64,000 nucleotides of DNA from positions 124,001 to 188,000 of the forward strand of contig NZ_SOZA01000003.1 of assembly GCF_004519305.1 (NCBI RefSeq). The letters are read 5' to 3'. The stretch is from Pseudomonas sp. RIT623. GTDB taxonomy: Bacteria; Pseudomonadota; Gammaproteobacteria; Pseudomonadales; Pseudomonadaceae. Below the pieces are notes generated by a model. That model had not been told where the DNA came from, did no database searches, and saw only the letters and a program-made list of their open reading frames with translations. The position numbers and the translations under genes are program-made. This document shows, piece after piece, positions 26,573-35,188 of this stretch. Position 1 is the stretch's first letter; each line of letters starts with the position of its first letter.

Positions 26573-27417
26573 TGCGCACCTTACTGGCTATCTGCCTGTT
26601 GGCCCTGTGCCTGCCTGTCCAGGCTGACCAGCGCCTGTTCTACCAGCCGCTCAACCGCGATGCTGACGTGACTTCCACCCAATGGCAGCAGCTGTGGCGC
26701 GCAACCGTGGCCCAAGGCGGCAAGACCCTGATCGTGCAATGGAGCGCCTACGGCGACAGCGATTTCGGCGGTGCCCAGGGCTGGCTCGCCAACAGCCTGC
26801 GCGAAGCCCAGGCCCAGGGCCTGGATCTGGTGCTGGGCCTGTACATGGACCCGGCCTACTACCAGCGCCTGGAACAACTCGATGGCGAAGGTCTGAACAG
26901 CTACTTCAAGGCGCAACTGGGCCGCTCCCTGAGCCAATACCAACAGCTCAAGGCCAGCTGGGCGCTGTCGGTCTCGGGCTGGTACCTGCCCATGGAACTG
27001 GACGACTTGCACTTTCGCGACCCGGCCAGGCGCGATGCGCTGCACACGCAGTTGCAGGCTTTCAACCGGCAGCTGGACAAGCCCCTGCATATCAGCGCGT
27101 TCAGCGCCGGCCAGCTGTCGCCGCGGGTCACTGGCGCGTGGCTGGAGCAGTTGGCCAGCCTTGGCCTGAACGTCTGGTGGCAGGACGGCGCCGGCACAGG
27201 CCGCCTGGCGCCGCTGGTACGCCAAGGCTACGAACAGGCCCTGCCCTGCCGGGTGGGCATCGTGCGCGAGGCGTTTCGCCAGGTCAGCAAGCCTGGCCAG
27301 TCGTTCCGCGCGGAACCTGCGCAACCGGCGCTGAGCAGAGGTTGCCATGCCGAAGCCGTGTTCGCTCTGCGCTATCGGCCCTGGGCCAAGAATGTGCTAA
27401 AACTGGACGCGCTGTAG
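26572..27417 (+). CDS. ybcH: YbcH-like DUF4434 periplasmic protein
   Basis: A 281-residue exported protein with a DUF4434 TIM-barrel-like domain; the signal peptide is residues 1-18 (LLAICLLALCLPVQA). Features of the fold are LFYQPLNRDADVT, GKTLIVQWSAYGDSDFGG, LVLGLYMDPAYYQRL and SGWYLPMELDDLHF, with acidic residues (PMELDD) positioned as in glycoside hydrolases. It corresponds to YbcH, the accessory gene beside nfrAB in E. coli, and may trim or modify the exported glycan. The start overlaps the nfrA stop. Its TAG stop lies inside a REP element. Confidence 0.8.
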   Translation: MRTLLAICLLALCLPVQADQRLFYQPLNRDADVTSTQWQQLWRATVAQGGKTLIVQWSAYGDSDFGGAQGWLANSLREAQAQGLDLVLGLYMDPAYYQRLEQLDGEGLNSYFKAQLGRSLSQYQQLKASWALSVSGWYLPMELDDLHFRDPARRDALHTQLQAFNRQLDKPLHISAFSAGQLSPRVTGAWLEQLASLGLNVWWQDGAGTGRLAPLVRQGYEQALPCRVGIVREAFRQVSKPGQSFRAEPAQPALSRGCHAEAVFALRYRPWAKNVLKLDAL

Positions 27418-27511
27418 GAGCGGCCTTGTGTCGCGATTGGGTCGCGCAGCGGCATGCAAGATCGCCGGGGCCGCCCTGCGGCCCTATCGCGACACAAGGC
27501 CGCTCCTACAG
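27412..27511. repeat. REP pair / BIME
   Basis: CTGTAGGAGCGGCCTTGTGT-CGCGA (27412 on) and the inverse TCGCGACACAAGGCCGCTCC-TACAG (ending 27511) are long inverted arms, about 25 bases each, around a GC-rich centre with further pairing. It starts within the last codons of ybcH and would fold into a large stem that may end transcription. Confidence 0.8.
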
Positions 27512-27550
27512 AGGCCTGACAGCCCTGAAGACACGCAGACAACAACCTCC

Positions 27551-28636
27551 ATGTACAAGACCCTCGAAACCCATATCCGCAAGCAGGTCGCCCCCGCCGC
27601 CCTGCGCGCCGAGTTTCGCCAGCACGAATTCGAGGCCATGCGCCGCTTCTGCCTGCTGATCTTCTGTATCGGTATCGCCATCTGGCTGGTCTTCGACCTG
27701 ATTGTCAGCTACCTGGGCAGGCAGGACTTCACCTGGCGTTCGGGCCTGTTCATCGCCCTGCTCTGCTGTCTCACCGTGGTCTTGGGGTTCACCCGCAAGA
27801 GCCATCACTTCGACGTGCTCAACCTATTGTTCGTGACCGTCATCACCCTGGCCATGCGCCTGGTGATCGAGGGCGTGCCGATCACCCTGCGGCCGCTGTG
27901 GCTGATGCTCGGTGTCTCCACCGTGCTGTACACGGTGTCGGTGCTGCCAGTACGGCGCTGGTCGTTCTTCTGCACCATGGCCATTACCTGGGCACTGCTC
28001 ACGCCGTTCTACCATACCGGCCTGCAAGTGCTGGAGCTCGAAGGCGCCATGCTGCTCAGCTACGCGCTATGCCTGAGCGGCCTGGTCAGCTACAGCTACC
28101 TGCGCATCCGCCAGGCCAAGCTGCACAACTTCTACCTGACCAAGGTGCTGCTGGAACAAGCCTATATCGATACCCTCACCGAGATCCCCAACCGCCGCTC
28201 GTTCATGGCCAAGGCCGAGCACCAACTGCAACTGGGCGGGCCCAGGCAATACCTGGCGATGATCGACATCGACAATTTCAAGCAGGTCAACGACCGCTTC
28301 GGGCATGACGTCGGCGATGAAGTGCTCAAGCGCGTGGCGGGGCATATCAAGGGGGCAGCAAGCGGGCATGAGTTCGCCCGCTTGGGCGGCGAGGAGTTCG
28401 CGGTGTTCTTCCAGGGGCTGGATGAGCCTGCGGCCCAGCAGCAGGCCGCGGCGTTGTGCCAGCGCGTGCGCGAGGACGACAGCGCGCACCCGGTGACGAT
28501 CAGCATCGGCCTGGCCCGGGTCGACCGTGGCGATACCCTGAGCGTGGCGCTGGTGCGGGCCGACCAGGCGTTGTACGAAGCCAAGCGCGCTGGCAAGGAC
28601 CGCTGCGCGACCTGGTCGGCAAGCCAGCCGCGATGA
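27551..28636 (+). CDS. membrane-bound diguanylate cyclase (GGDEF)
   Basis: A 361-residue inner-membrane protein that makes c-di-GMP. Five or six membrane helices occupy residues about 30-195, then a GGDEF domain from about 205. The active site RLGGEEF is intact, as are DTLTEIPNRRSF and MIDIDNFKQVNDRFGHDVGD (metal and GTP binding). The inhibitory I-site position (RxxD, five residues before GGEEF) reads AxxH, so product feedback is probably absent. The ATG at 27551 has only a weak upstream site; the open frame before it lies in the REP element. It directly follows the nfr operon, which has a c-di-GMP-responsive synthase, so it is the obvious candidate activator, although the REP element suggests a separate transcript. 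Confidence 0.87.
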   Translation: MYKTLETHIRKQVAPAALRAEFRQHEFEAMRRFCLLIFCIGIAIWLVFDLIVSYLGRQDFTWRSGLFIALLCCLTVVLGFTRKSHHFDVLNLLFVTVITLAMRLVIEGVPITLRPLWLMLGVSTVLYTVSVLPVRRWSFFCTMAITWALLTPFYHTGLQVLELEGAMLLSYALCLSGLVSYSYLRIRQAKLHNFYLTKVLLEQAYIDTLTEIPNRRSFMAKAEHQLQLGGPRQYLAMIDIDNFKQVNDRFGHDVGDEVLKRVAGHIKGAASGHEFARLGGEEFAVFFQGLDEPAAQQQAAALCQRVREDDSAHPVTISIGLARVDRGDTLSVALVRADQALYEAKRAGKDRCATWSASQPR

Positions 28637-28657
28637 TGCCGCTTCAGCCGCGGCATC
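28635..28657. terminator. hairpin between convergent GGDEF and histidine kinase genes
   Basis: GATGCCGC and GCGGCATC pair (8 bp, 7-base loop). The hairpin covers both stop codons of the convergent genes. It lacks a T run, so it may be a weak bidirectional terminator. Confidence 0.5.
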
Positions 28658-29951
28658 AACCAGCGGGTAAGCGAATCCTGAACTGCGCCCCGCCCAGCGC
28701 CGACTGCGCCACCGTCAGCGTGCCGCCCTGCCCCTCGATGGCCCGCCGGCTGATCGCCAGCCCCAGGCCGAACCCACCGGTATTGCGATCGCGGCTGCGA
28801 TCCAACCGGTAGAACGGCTGAAAGATCCGTTCGCGCTCCTCTGGCGGGATGCCGATGCCATCGTCCTCTACCGTCAACAGGCAGGCCCCGTCTTCCAGGC
28901 GCAGGCGCAGCACCAGGCTCTCGTCGCAATAGCGCATGGCATTGCGCACCAGGTTCTGCACCGCCCGGGCGGTCAGCCGCGGGTCGAGCACAAACCGCGG
29001 CAGTTCGGACTCGCAGCGCACTTCCCATTGGATACCGCGGCTGTCGAGCTCCTCGGCGAAACCGCCGAGCACGCTGTCGACCAGCTCCAGCAACGACACC
29101 TCGACCCGCTCGCGGGCCTGGTCGGCGTTCTCCAGGCGGCTGTACGACAGCAACTCCAGCACCAGCTCGTCGAGTTCGCGTACATGCCCCACCAGCTCCA
29201 GCAGGCGCTTGCGGCTGGCCGGCGGCACCTCGTCGTACAGCAGTACCAGGCCGAAATCCAGCCGGGTCAGCGGCGTGCGCAGCTCATGGGACACCGCGTT
29301 GAGCAGTTCGCGCTGGTGGTTGACGTGGCGCTCCAGGTCACCGGCCATGGTGTCGAACACCCCCGCCAGCTCGCCGATGTTCGAGCGCGGCGGAATCTGC
29401 GTACGCTCGCTCATCGCGCCCTGGCCCAGGCGCCGGGCGGTTTCCTTCAGGCGCTCCAGGTCACGCCAGTGCGGCCATACCCACAGCAGCAGGCAGCCGA
29501 GCATGGCCGCGCCGATCAGCACCGTCACGCCCCAGGACAGCAGGTTGATGTCCAGCGGATCGTCCGGCGAGTGCAGGCGCACCAGCCATTGCTGGTTCAG
29601 CGGCGCCAGCGCCGTTTCGTAGTAGCCCCAATCGGCCAGGCGCACCACGTACAGGCCCTGCGCCAGGCGCGTCTTTTCCTCCGGCGCGAGGTCGGCCTGG
29701 TCGATGCGCTGCAAGGTCACCTCCAGCGGGCTGAACGCCGCGGCCAGGTCTTTCTCCAGCGCCGGCCACTGCGCCTGCGGCGTCTGCTGGAACTGGCGAA
29801 CGATCAGGGTCTGCACGCCCTTGGCCTGATCCAAGTTGTAGGCCATGAAGCGCTCATGGAACAGCCCGACGATGGCATCGGGGATCAGCAGCAAGGCACC
29901 GGCATAGGCGACGATGATCACCAGGTACAGGCGCACCAGGATTTTCAGCAT
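28656..29951 (-). CDS. OmpR-class sensor histidine kinase (RstB-like)
   Basis: A 431-residue membrane histidine kinase. Membrane helices at about 4-26 and 153-177 flank a periplasmic sensor of about 125 residues; a HAMP linker follows to about 235, then HisKA with SHELRTPLTRLDF (His about 244). The ATPase domain has an N box (VQNLVRNAMRYCDE), G1 (VEDDGIGIP), F (RIFQPFYRLDRSRDRNTGG) and G2 (GFGLGLAIS). The pattern is closest to RstB-like kinases. It lies six bases after the response regulator and forms a two-component operon divergent from an RND pump. The signal is unknown. Confidence 0.88.
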   Translation of the reverse strand: MLKILVRLYLVIIVAYAGALLLIPDAIVGLFHERFMAYNLDQAKGVQTLIVRQFQQTPQAQWPALEKDLAAAFSPLEVTLQRIDQADLAPEEKTRLAQGLYVVRLADWGYYETALAPLNQQWLVRLHSPDDPLDINLLSWGVTVLIGAAMLGCLLLWVWPHWRDLERLKETARRLGQGAMSERTQIPPRSNIGELAGVFDTMAGDLERHVNHQRELLNAVSHELRTPLTRLDFGLVLLYDEVPPASRKRLLELVGHVRELDELVLELLSYSRLENADQARERVEVSLLELVDSVLGGFAEELDSRGIQWEVRCESELPRFVLDPRLTARAVQNLVRNAMRYCDESLVLRLRLEDGACLLTVEDDGIGIPPEERERIFQPFYRLDRSRDRNTGGFGLGLAISRRAIEGQGGTLTVAQSALGGAQFRIRLPAG

Positions 29952-29957
29952 GTTGGC

Positions 29958-30659
29958 TCAGCACTCCCACTCGACGCGGCTGAACAGGTAGCCCTTGCCC
30001 CACACGGTCTTGATCTTGCGCGCCTCGCCGGCGCTGTCGTCGAAACGTCGGCGCAGCTTGGAAATCGCCACGTCCACCGAGCGGTCGGTGCCGTTGAACT
30101 CGATACCGCGCAATTGCTGGAGGATCCGGTCGCGGCTCATCACCTCGCCGGCGTTGCGCGCCAGCACCACCAGCAGGTTGTACTCGCCGCTGGACAGCTC
30201 CACTTCTTCGCCGCGCCAGCTGACGTTGCGCTCGGCCAGGTCGATGCGCAGGCCGCCAATCTGGATCAAGTCGCTGTCCAGGCGCGGCTCGTTGACGCTG
30301 CTGCGGCGCAGCAAGGTGCGCACCCGCGCCAGCAACACCCGCGGTTCGCAGGGTTTGGTGACATAGTCGTCGGCGCCCATTTCCAGCCCCAGCACCTGGT
30401 CGTGGCTGTCGTCGCGGGCCGTCAGCATGAGGATCGGCAGGCCCTGGGACTCCTGGCGCAGCAGGCGGCACACCTGCAAACCATCGAGGCCCGGCAGCAT
30501 CAGGTCGAGGATCACCAGGTCCGGCTTGTGCCGGTGAAAGTCCTCCAGCACATGGTCGCCCCGGGCGATCACCCGGACATGGAAATCGTTGCGTTGCAGG
30601 TAGCTGGCAATCAGCTCGGACAGGGCGCTGTCGTCTTCGACCAGGAGAATGTTCGGCAT
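29958..30659 (-). CDS. OmpR-family response regulator
   Basis: A 233-residue regulator. The receiver domain has the acidic pair EDD near residue 9, phospho-acceptor Asp in DLVILDLMLPGLDG (about 53) and Lys in TKPCEP; a winged-helix DNA-binding domain follows (ELSSGEYNLLVVLARNAGEVMSRDRIL ... SVDVAISKLRRRF ... TVWGKGYLFS). It is paired with the kinase just downstream and divergent from the RND pump genes, which it probably controls. The start at 30659 begins exactly at the receiver's first strand but has no purine-rich ribosome site (upstream is AATCCCCTT), so a short-leader transcript is possible. Further upstream codons are antisense to the promoter region and unlikely. Confidence 0.9.
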   Translation of the reverse strand: MPNILLVEDDSALSELIASYLQRNDFHVRVIARGDHVLEDFHRHKPDLVILDLMLPGLDGLQVCRLLRQESQGLPILMLTARDDSHDQVLGLEMGADDYVTKPCEPRVLLARVRTLLRRSSVNEPRLDSDLIQIGGLRIDLAERNVSWRGEEVELSSGEYNLLVVLARNAGEVMSRDRILQQLRGIEFNGTDRSVDVAISKLRRRFDDSAGEARKIKTVWGKGYLFSRVEWEC

Positions 30660-30725
30660 AAGGGGATTTGACGAAAGATTGAAGTAAGGCAGGATATAGA
30701 ATCCCGGGCGGGCCACCGCCGATTG

Positions 30726-30742
30726 TTCACACTTTTTCACAC
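30726..30742. promoter_or_regulatory. 10-bp-spaced direct repeat, likely response-regulator box
   Basis: TTCACAC occurs twice with start points 10 bases apart (TTCACAC-TTT-TTCACAC) in the gap between the response regulator and the pump operon. Tandem half-sites one helical turn apart are what OmpR-class dimers bind. Confidence 0.5.
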
Positions 30743-30817
30743 ACGCCCAACACAGCTTAACAGCCGCCACCCGAACGGCTGCTTTAGCATACGCTGGATC
30801 AAACCTGGAAGATCCGT

Positions 30818-31993
30818 ATGTCCACGCTCCGTGCTTTGCGCCTGCGCCCTCTGGCGCTGCTGGCGCTGATGACCCTTTCCCTGGCCGCTTGCAACGACGC
30901 CGCCGAGCAGGAAGAAAAGGCCCCACCCTCCCAGGTCCGGGTCGAAACCCTGGCCGTGCAGCCGCTGGCCATCAGCACCGAACTCAGCGGCCGCATCCTC
31001 GCCCCGCGCACCGCCGAAGTACGCGCCCGGGTCGCCGGCGTGGTGCTCAAACGCGTATACCGCGAAGGCAGCGACGTGAAACAGGGCGATGTGCTGTTCC
31101 TGATCGACCCGGCGCCATTCAAGGCCGACTTCGACAGCGCCCGGGCCACCCTGGCCAAGGCCGAGGCCACCCTGTACCAGGCCCGCCTGCAAGAACAGCG
31201 CTACCGCGAGCTGGTCGACGACAAGGCGGTCAGCCGCCAGGAGTACGACAACTCCCGCGCTGCCTTCCTCCAGGCCGATGCCGCTGTCGCCGAGGCCAAG
31301 GCCGCGCTGGAACGCGCGCGCCTGAGCCTGGGCTACGCCACGGTCACCGCGCCGATCGCCGGGCGCGTCGGGCGCGCCCTGGTGACCGAAGGTGCGCTGG
31401 TCGGCCAGAACGAGACCACGCCGCTGGCGATCATCCAACAACTGAACCCGATCCACGCCGACGTCACCCAGTCAACCCGCGAGCTCAACGCCCTGCGCCG
31501 TTCGCTGCGCGCCGGCGAGCTGCAACGGGTCGGCCAGGACCAAGTCAAGGCCACCTTGATCCAGGATGACGGCAGCGCCTACCCGCTGGCTGGCAAGCTG
31601 CTGTTCTCCGACATCAGCGTCGACCCGAGCACCAACCAGATCACCCTGCGCAGCGAGTTCCCCAACCCCGACCTCGACCTGTTGCCGGGCAGTTACGTGC
31701 GCGTGCGCCTGGAGCAGGCCGTGCAGCCCAAGGGCATCAGCGTGCCGCAGCGCGCCATCCTGCGCGACAGTGCTGGAGTGCCCAAGGTGCTGGTGGTCGA
31801 CCAGCAGGACCGCATCAGCGAACGCCAGGTGACCCTGGGCAGCGCCCAGGGCGACCGCTGGATCGTCAGCGAGGGCCTGGCCCCGGGTGACCGCGTGGTG
31901 GTCGAGGGCCTGCAACACGTCAAGGCCGGCGACCAGGTGCAAGTCGACGAACAACCAGGCGCCACCGCAGTCGCCCAACACAACGGCCAATGA
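30818..31993 (+). CDS. RND efflux periplasmic adaptor (membrane fusion protein)
   Basis: A 391-residue lipoprotein adaptor of the HlyD/MexA family. The lipobox is LSLAAC (Cys about 27). It shows the barrel-sandwich halves (VRARVAGVVLKRVYREGSDVKQGDVLFLIDPAPFKADFDSA, and ERARLSLGYATVTAPIAGRVGRALVTEGALVG), an alpha-hairpin between, and a C-terminal domain. It couples the inner-membrane pump to an outer membrane channel. The pump gene follows after 11 bases. The operon lacks its own channel gene. It is divergent from an OmpR-type two-component system. Confidence 0.9.
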   Translation: MSTLRALRLRPLALLALMTLSLAACNDAAEQEEKAPPSQVRVETLAVQPLAISTELSGRILAPRTAEVRARVAGVVLKRVYREGSDVKQGDVLFLIDPAPFKADFDSARATLAKAEATLYQARLQEQRYRELVDDKAVSRQEYDNSRAAFLQADAAVAEAKAALERARLSLGYATVTAPIAGRVGRALVTEGALVGQNETTPLAIIQQLNPIHADVTQSTRELNALRRSLRAGELQRVGQDQVKATLIQDDGSAYPLAGKLLFSDISVDPSTNQITLRSEFPNPDLDLLPGSYVRVRLEQAVQPKGISVPQRAILRDSAGVPKVLVVDQQDRISERQVTLGSAQGDRWIVSEGLAPGDRVVVEGLQHVKAGDQVQVDEQPGATAVAQHNGQ

Positions 31994-32004
31994 GGGCCTG
32001 ATCC

Positions 32005-35000
32005 ATGCCGCAGTTCTTCATCGACCGCCCGGTGTTCGCCTGGGTGGTGGCCTTGTTCATCCTCCTGGTCGGTGCCCTGGCCATCCCGCAGTTGCCGGTG
32101 GCCCAGTATCCCGATGTGGCCCCGCCGCAGGTGGAAATCTACGCCGTCTACCCCGGCGCTTCGGCGGCGACCATGGACGAGAGCGTGGTCAGCATCATCG
32201 AGCAGGAGCTCAACGGTGCCGACAACCTGCTGTACTTCGAGTCGCAGAGCAGCCTGGGCAGCGCCACCATCACCGCCAGCTTCCAGCCTGGCACCAACCC
32301 GGACCTGGCCCAGGTGGACGTGCAGAACCGCCTGAAAGTGATCGAGTCGCGCCTGCCACGCCCGGTAACCCAGCAGGGCCTGCAAGTGGAGAAAGTGTCC
32401 ACCGGTTTCCTGCTCATGGCCACCCTTACCGCCGAGGATGGCAGCCTCGACGAGATCGCCCTGTCCGATATCCTCGCGCGCAACGTGATGAACGAGATCC
32501 GTCGCCTCAAGGGCGTCGGCAAGGCGCAGCTGTATGGCTCCGAACGGGCCATGCGCATCTGGATCGACCCGGCCAAGCTGGTCGGCTTCAACCTCACGCC
32601 CAACGACGTTGCCGAGGCCATCGCCGCGCAGAACGCCCAGGTCGCCCCCGGCAGCATCGGCGACCTGCCGAGCCGACCGACCCAGGAGATCACCGCCAAC
32701 GTGGTGGTCAAGGGCCAGTTGAGCACCCCCGAGGAGTTCGCCGCCATCGTCCTGCGCGCCAACACCGATGGCTCCACGGTCACTGTCGGTGACGTCGCGC
32801 GGGTCGAGATCGGGGCCCAGGAGTACCAGTACGGCACCCGCCTCAACGGCAAGGCCACCAGCGCCTTCAGCGTCAAGCTGTCGCCCGGCGCCAACGCCAT
32901 GGAAACCGCGACCCTGGTCAAGCAGAAGCTCGACGAGCTGTCGCGCTACTTCCCGGCCGGGGTGAAGTACGACATTCCCTACGATACCTCGCCCTTCGTC
33001 AAGGTCTCGATCAAGCAGGTGATCAACACCCTGCTCGAGGCCATGGTGCTGGTGTTCGCGGTGATGTTCCTGTTCCTGCAGAACTTCCGCTACACGCTGA
33101 TTCCAACCCTGGTGGTGCCGGTGGCGCTGATGGGCACCTTCGCGGTGATGAACGTGCTGGGCTTCTCGGTCAACGTGCTGACCCTGTTCGGCATGGTGCT
33201 GGCCATCGGTATCCTGGTGGACGACGCCATCGTCGTGGTGGAAAACGTCGAGCGGATCATGGCCGAGGAAGGCCTGCCGCCCAAGGAAGCCACGCGCAAG
33301 GCCATGGGCCAGATCAGCGGCGCCATCGTCGGCATTACCCTGGTGCTGGTGGCGGTATTCCTGCCGATGGCCTTCATGCAAGGTTCGGTGGGGGTGATCT
33401 ACCAGCAGTTCTCGGTGTCGATGGCCGTGTCGATCCTGTTCTCGGCGTTCCTCGCCCTGAGCCTGACCCCGGCCCTGTGCGCCACCCTGCTCAAGCCGCT
33501 GGAGAAAGGCGAGCATCATGAGCGCAAGGGCTTCTTCGGCTGGTTCAACCGCCGCTTCGAAGGCATGAGCAACGGCTACCAGCGCTGGGTGGCCCACGCC
33601 CTGGCCCGCAGCGGTCGCTACCTGCTGGTGTACGCCGCGCTGGTCGGCGTGCTGGTGTACGGTTTCAGCCAGCTGCCCACCGCCTTCCTGCCCACCGAGG
33701 ACCAGGGCTACACCATCACCGACATCCAGCTGCCGCCGGGCGCCAGCCAGGCACGCACCATCGAGGTCGGGCAGCAAATCGAGGCGCACAACGCCGAAGA
33801 GCCTGGCGTGGCCAACACCACGCTGATCCTCGGTTTCAGCTTCTCCGGCAGCGGGCAGAACGCGGCGCTGGCCTTCACCACGCTCAAGGACTGGTCCGAG
33901 CGCGGTGGCGACGACAGCGCGCAGTCGATCGCCGAGCGCGCCACCATGGCCTTCACCCAGCTCAAGGATGCCATCGCCTACGCAGTGCTGCCGCCGCCGG
34001 TGGATGGCCTGGGCGAGTCGACCGGTTTCGAGTTCCGTCTGCAGGACCGTGGCGGCATGGGCCACCGCGAGCTGATGCAGGCACGCGACCAACTGCTGGA
34101 CGAGGCGCGCAAGAGCAAGGTGCTGGTCAACGTGCGCGAAGCCTCGCTGGCCGAAAGCCCGCAGGTGGAGCTGGAGGTGGATCGCCGCCAGGCCAATGCC
34201 CTGGGCGTGTCGTTCGCCGATATCGGCGCGGTGCTCGACACGGCGGTGGGCTCCAACTACGTCAACGACTTCCCCAACCAGGGCCGCATGCAGCGGGTGG
34301 TGGTACAGGCCGAAGGCAACCAGCGCAGCCAGGTCGAAGACCTGCTGAAGATCCACGTGCGCAACAACGCCGGCAAGATGGTCCCGCTGGGCGCCTTCGT
34401 GCGTGCCCACTGGCAGACCGGGCCGGTGCAGCTGACCCGCTACAACGGCTACCCGGCGGTGTCGATCTCCGGCGAGCCAGCGCCTGGCTTCAGCTCGGGC
34501 GAGGCCATGGCCGAGATCGAGCGCTTGGTGGCGCAGTTGCCGGCAGGCTCCGGCCTGGAGTGGACCGGCCTGTCGCTGCAGGAACGGCTGTCCGGCAGCC
34601 AGGCGCCGTTGCTGATGGCACTGTCGCTGCTGGTGGTGTTCCTGTGCCTGGCGGCGCTGTATGAAAGCTGGTCGATTCCCACCGCGGTGCTGCTGGTGGT
34701 GCCGCTGGGGGTGCTCGGCGCGGTGGTCGCGGTGACCCTGCGCGGCCTGCCCAACGACGTGTTCTTCAAGGTGGGCCTGATCACCCTGATCGGCCTTTCG
34801 GCGAAGAACGCCATCCTGATCATCGAGTTCGCCAAGGACCTGGTGGACCAGGGCCACGATGCCGTGGACGCGGCGATCAAGGCGGCGCGCCTGCGCTTGC
34901 GGCCGATCGTGATGACCTCGCTGGCGTTCATCCTCGGCGTGGTGCCGCTGGCCATCGCCAGCGGCGCCAGCTCGGCGAGCCAGCAAGCGATCGGCACCGG

Positions 35001-35127
35001 GGTGATTGGCGGCATGCTCAGCGCCACCTTCGCCGTGGTGTTCGTGCCGGTGTTCTTCGTGGTGGTGATGCGCCTGGCCCGGCGTGGTAAAGCCAAGGCC
35101 GGCGCGGTGGCCAACGGCGAAGCCTGA
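32005..35127 (+). CDS. RND multidrug efflux pump, inner-membrane subunit
   Basis: A 1040-residue HAE1-family RND pump driven by proton influx. It has the standard architecture: TM1 at the N-terminus ([32 protein letters not shown]), periplasmic porter and docking domain, TM2-6, a second loop and TM7-12. The proton-relay acids are in [18 protein letters not shown] (TM4) and the paired Lys/Asn region in LSAKNAILIIEFAKD (TM10). Substrates cannot be predicted, but hydrophobic antibiotics, dyes and solvents are usual. A terminator follows the stop. The large open frames on the opposite strand here are shadows. Confidence 0.92.
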   Translation: MPQFFIDRPVFAWVVALFILLVGALAIPQLPVAQYPDVAPPQVEIYAVYPGASAATMDESVVSIIEQELNGADNLLYFESQSSLGSATITASFQPGTNPDLAQVDVQNRLKVIESRLPRPVTQQGLQVEKVSTGFLLMATLTAEDGSLDEIALSDILARNVMNEIRRLKGVGKAQLYGSERAMRIWIDPAKLVGFNLTPNDVAEAIAAQNAQVAPGSIGDLPSRPTQEITANVVVKGQLSTPEEFAAIVLRANTDGSTVTVGDVARVEIGAQEYQYGTRLNGKATSAFSVKLSPGANAMETATLVKQKLDELSRYFPAGVKYDIPYDTSPFVKVSIKQVINTLLEAMVLVFAVMFLFLQNFRYTLIPTLVVPVALMGTFAVMNVLGFSVNVLTLFGMVLAIGILVDDAIVVVENVERIMAEEGLPPKEATRKAMGQISGAIVGITLVLVAVFLPMAFMQGSVGVIYQQFSVSMAVSILFSAFLALSLTPALCATLLKPLEKGEHHERKGFFGWFNRRFEGMSNGYQRWVAHALARSGRYLLVYAALVGVLVYGFSQLPTAFLPTEDQGYTITDIQLPPGASQARTIEVGQQIEAHNAEEPGVANTTLILGFSFSGSGQNAALAFTTLKDWSERGGDDSAQSIAERATMAFTQLKDAIAYAVLPPPVDGLGESTGFEFRLQDRGGMGHRELMQARDQLLDEARKSKVLVNVREASLAESPQVELEVDRRQANALGVSFADIGAVLDTAVGSNYVNDFPNQGRMQRVVVQAEGNQRSQVEDLLKIHVRNNAGKMVPLGAFVRAHWQTGPVQLTRYNGYPAVSISGEPAPGFSSGEAMAEIERLVAQLPAGSGLEWTGLSLQERLSGSQAPLLMALSLLVVFLCLAALYESWSIPTAVLLVVPLGVLGAVVAVTLRGLPNDVFFKVGLITLIGLSAKNAILIIEFAKDLVDQGHDAVDAAIKAARLRLRPIVMTSLAFILGVVPLAIASGASSASQQAIGTGVIGGMLSATFAVVFVPVFFVVVMRLARRGKAKAGAVANGEA

Positions 35128-35153
35128 CTGGACAAGCCCCGCGTTAAATGGGA

Positions 35154-35187
35154 GGGTTCCCGGCATTGACTGCCCGGAACCCTTTTT
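35154..35187 (+). terminator. terminator after the RND pump operon
   Basis: GGGTTCC pairs with GGAACCC, with two further GG/CC pairs beyond one mismatch, followed by TTTTT. It ends one base before the mobA ATG, so its descending arm overlaps the region where a mobA ribosome site would lie. Confidence 0.8.
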
Positions 35188-35188
35188 C

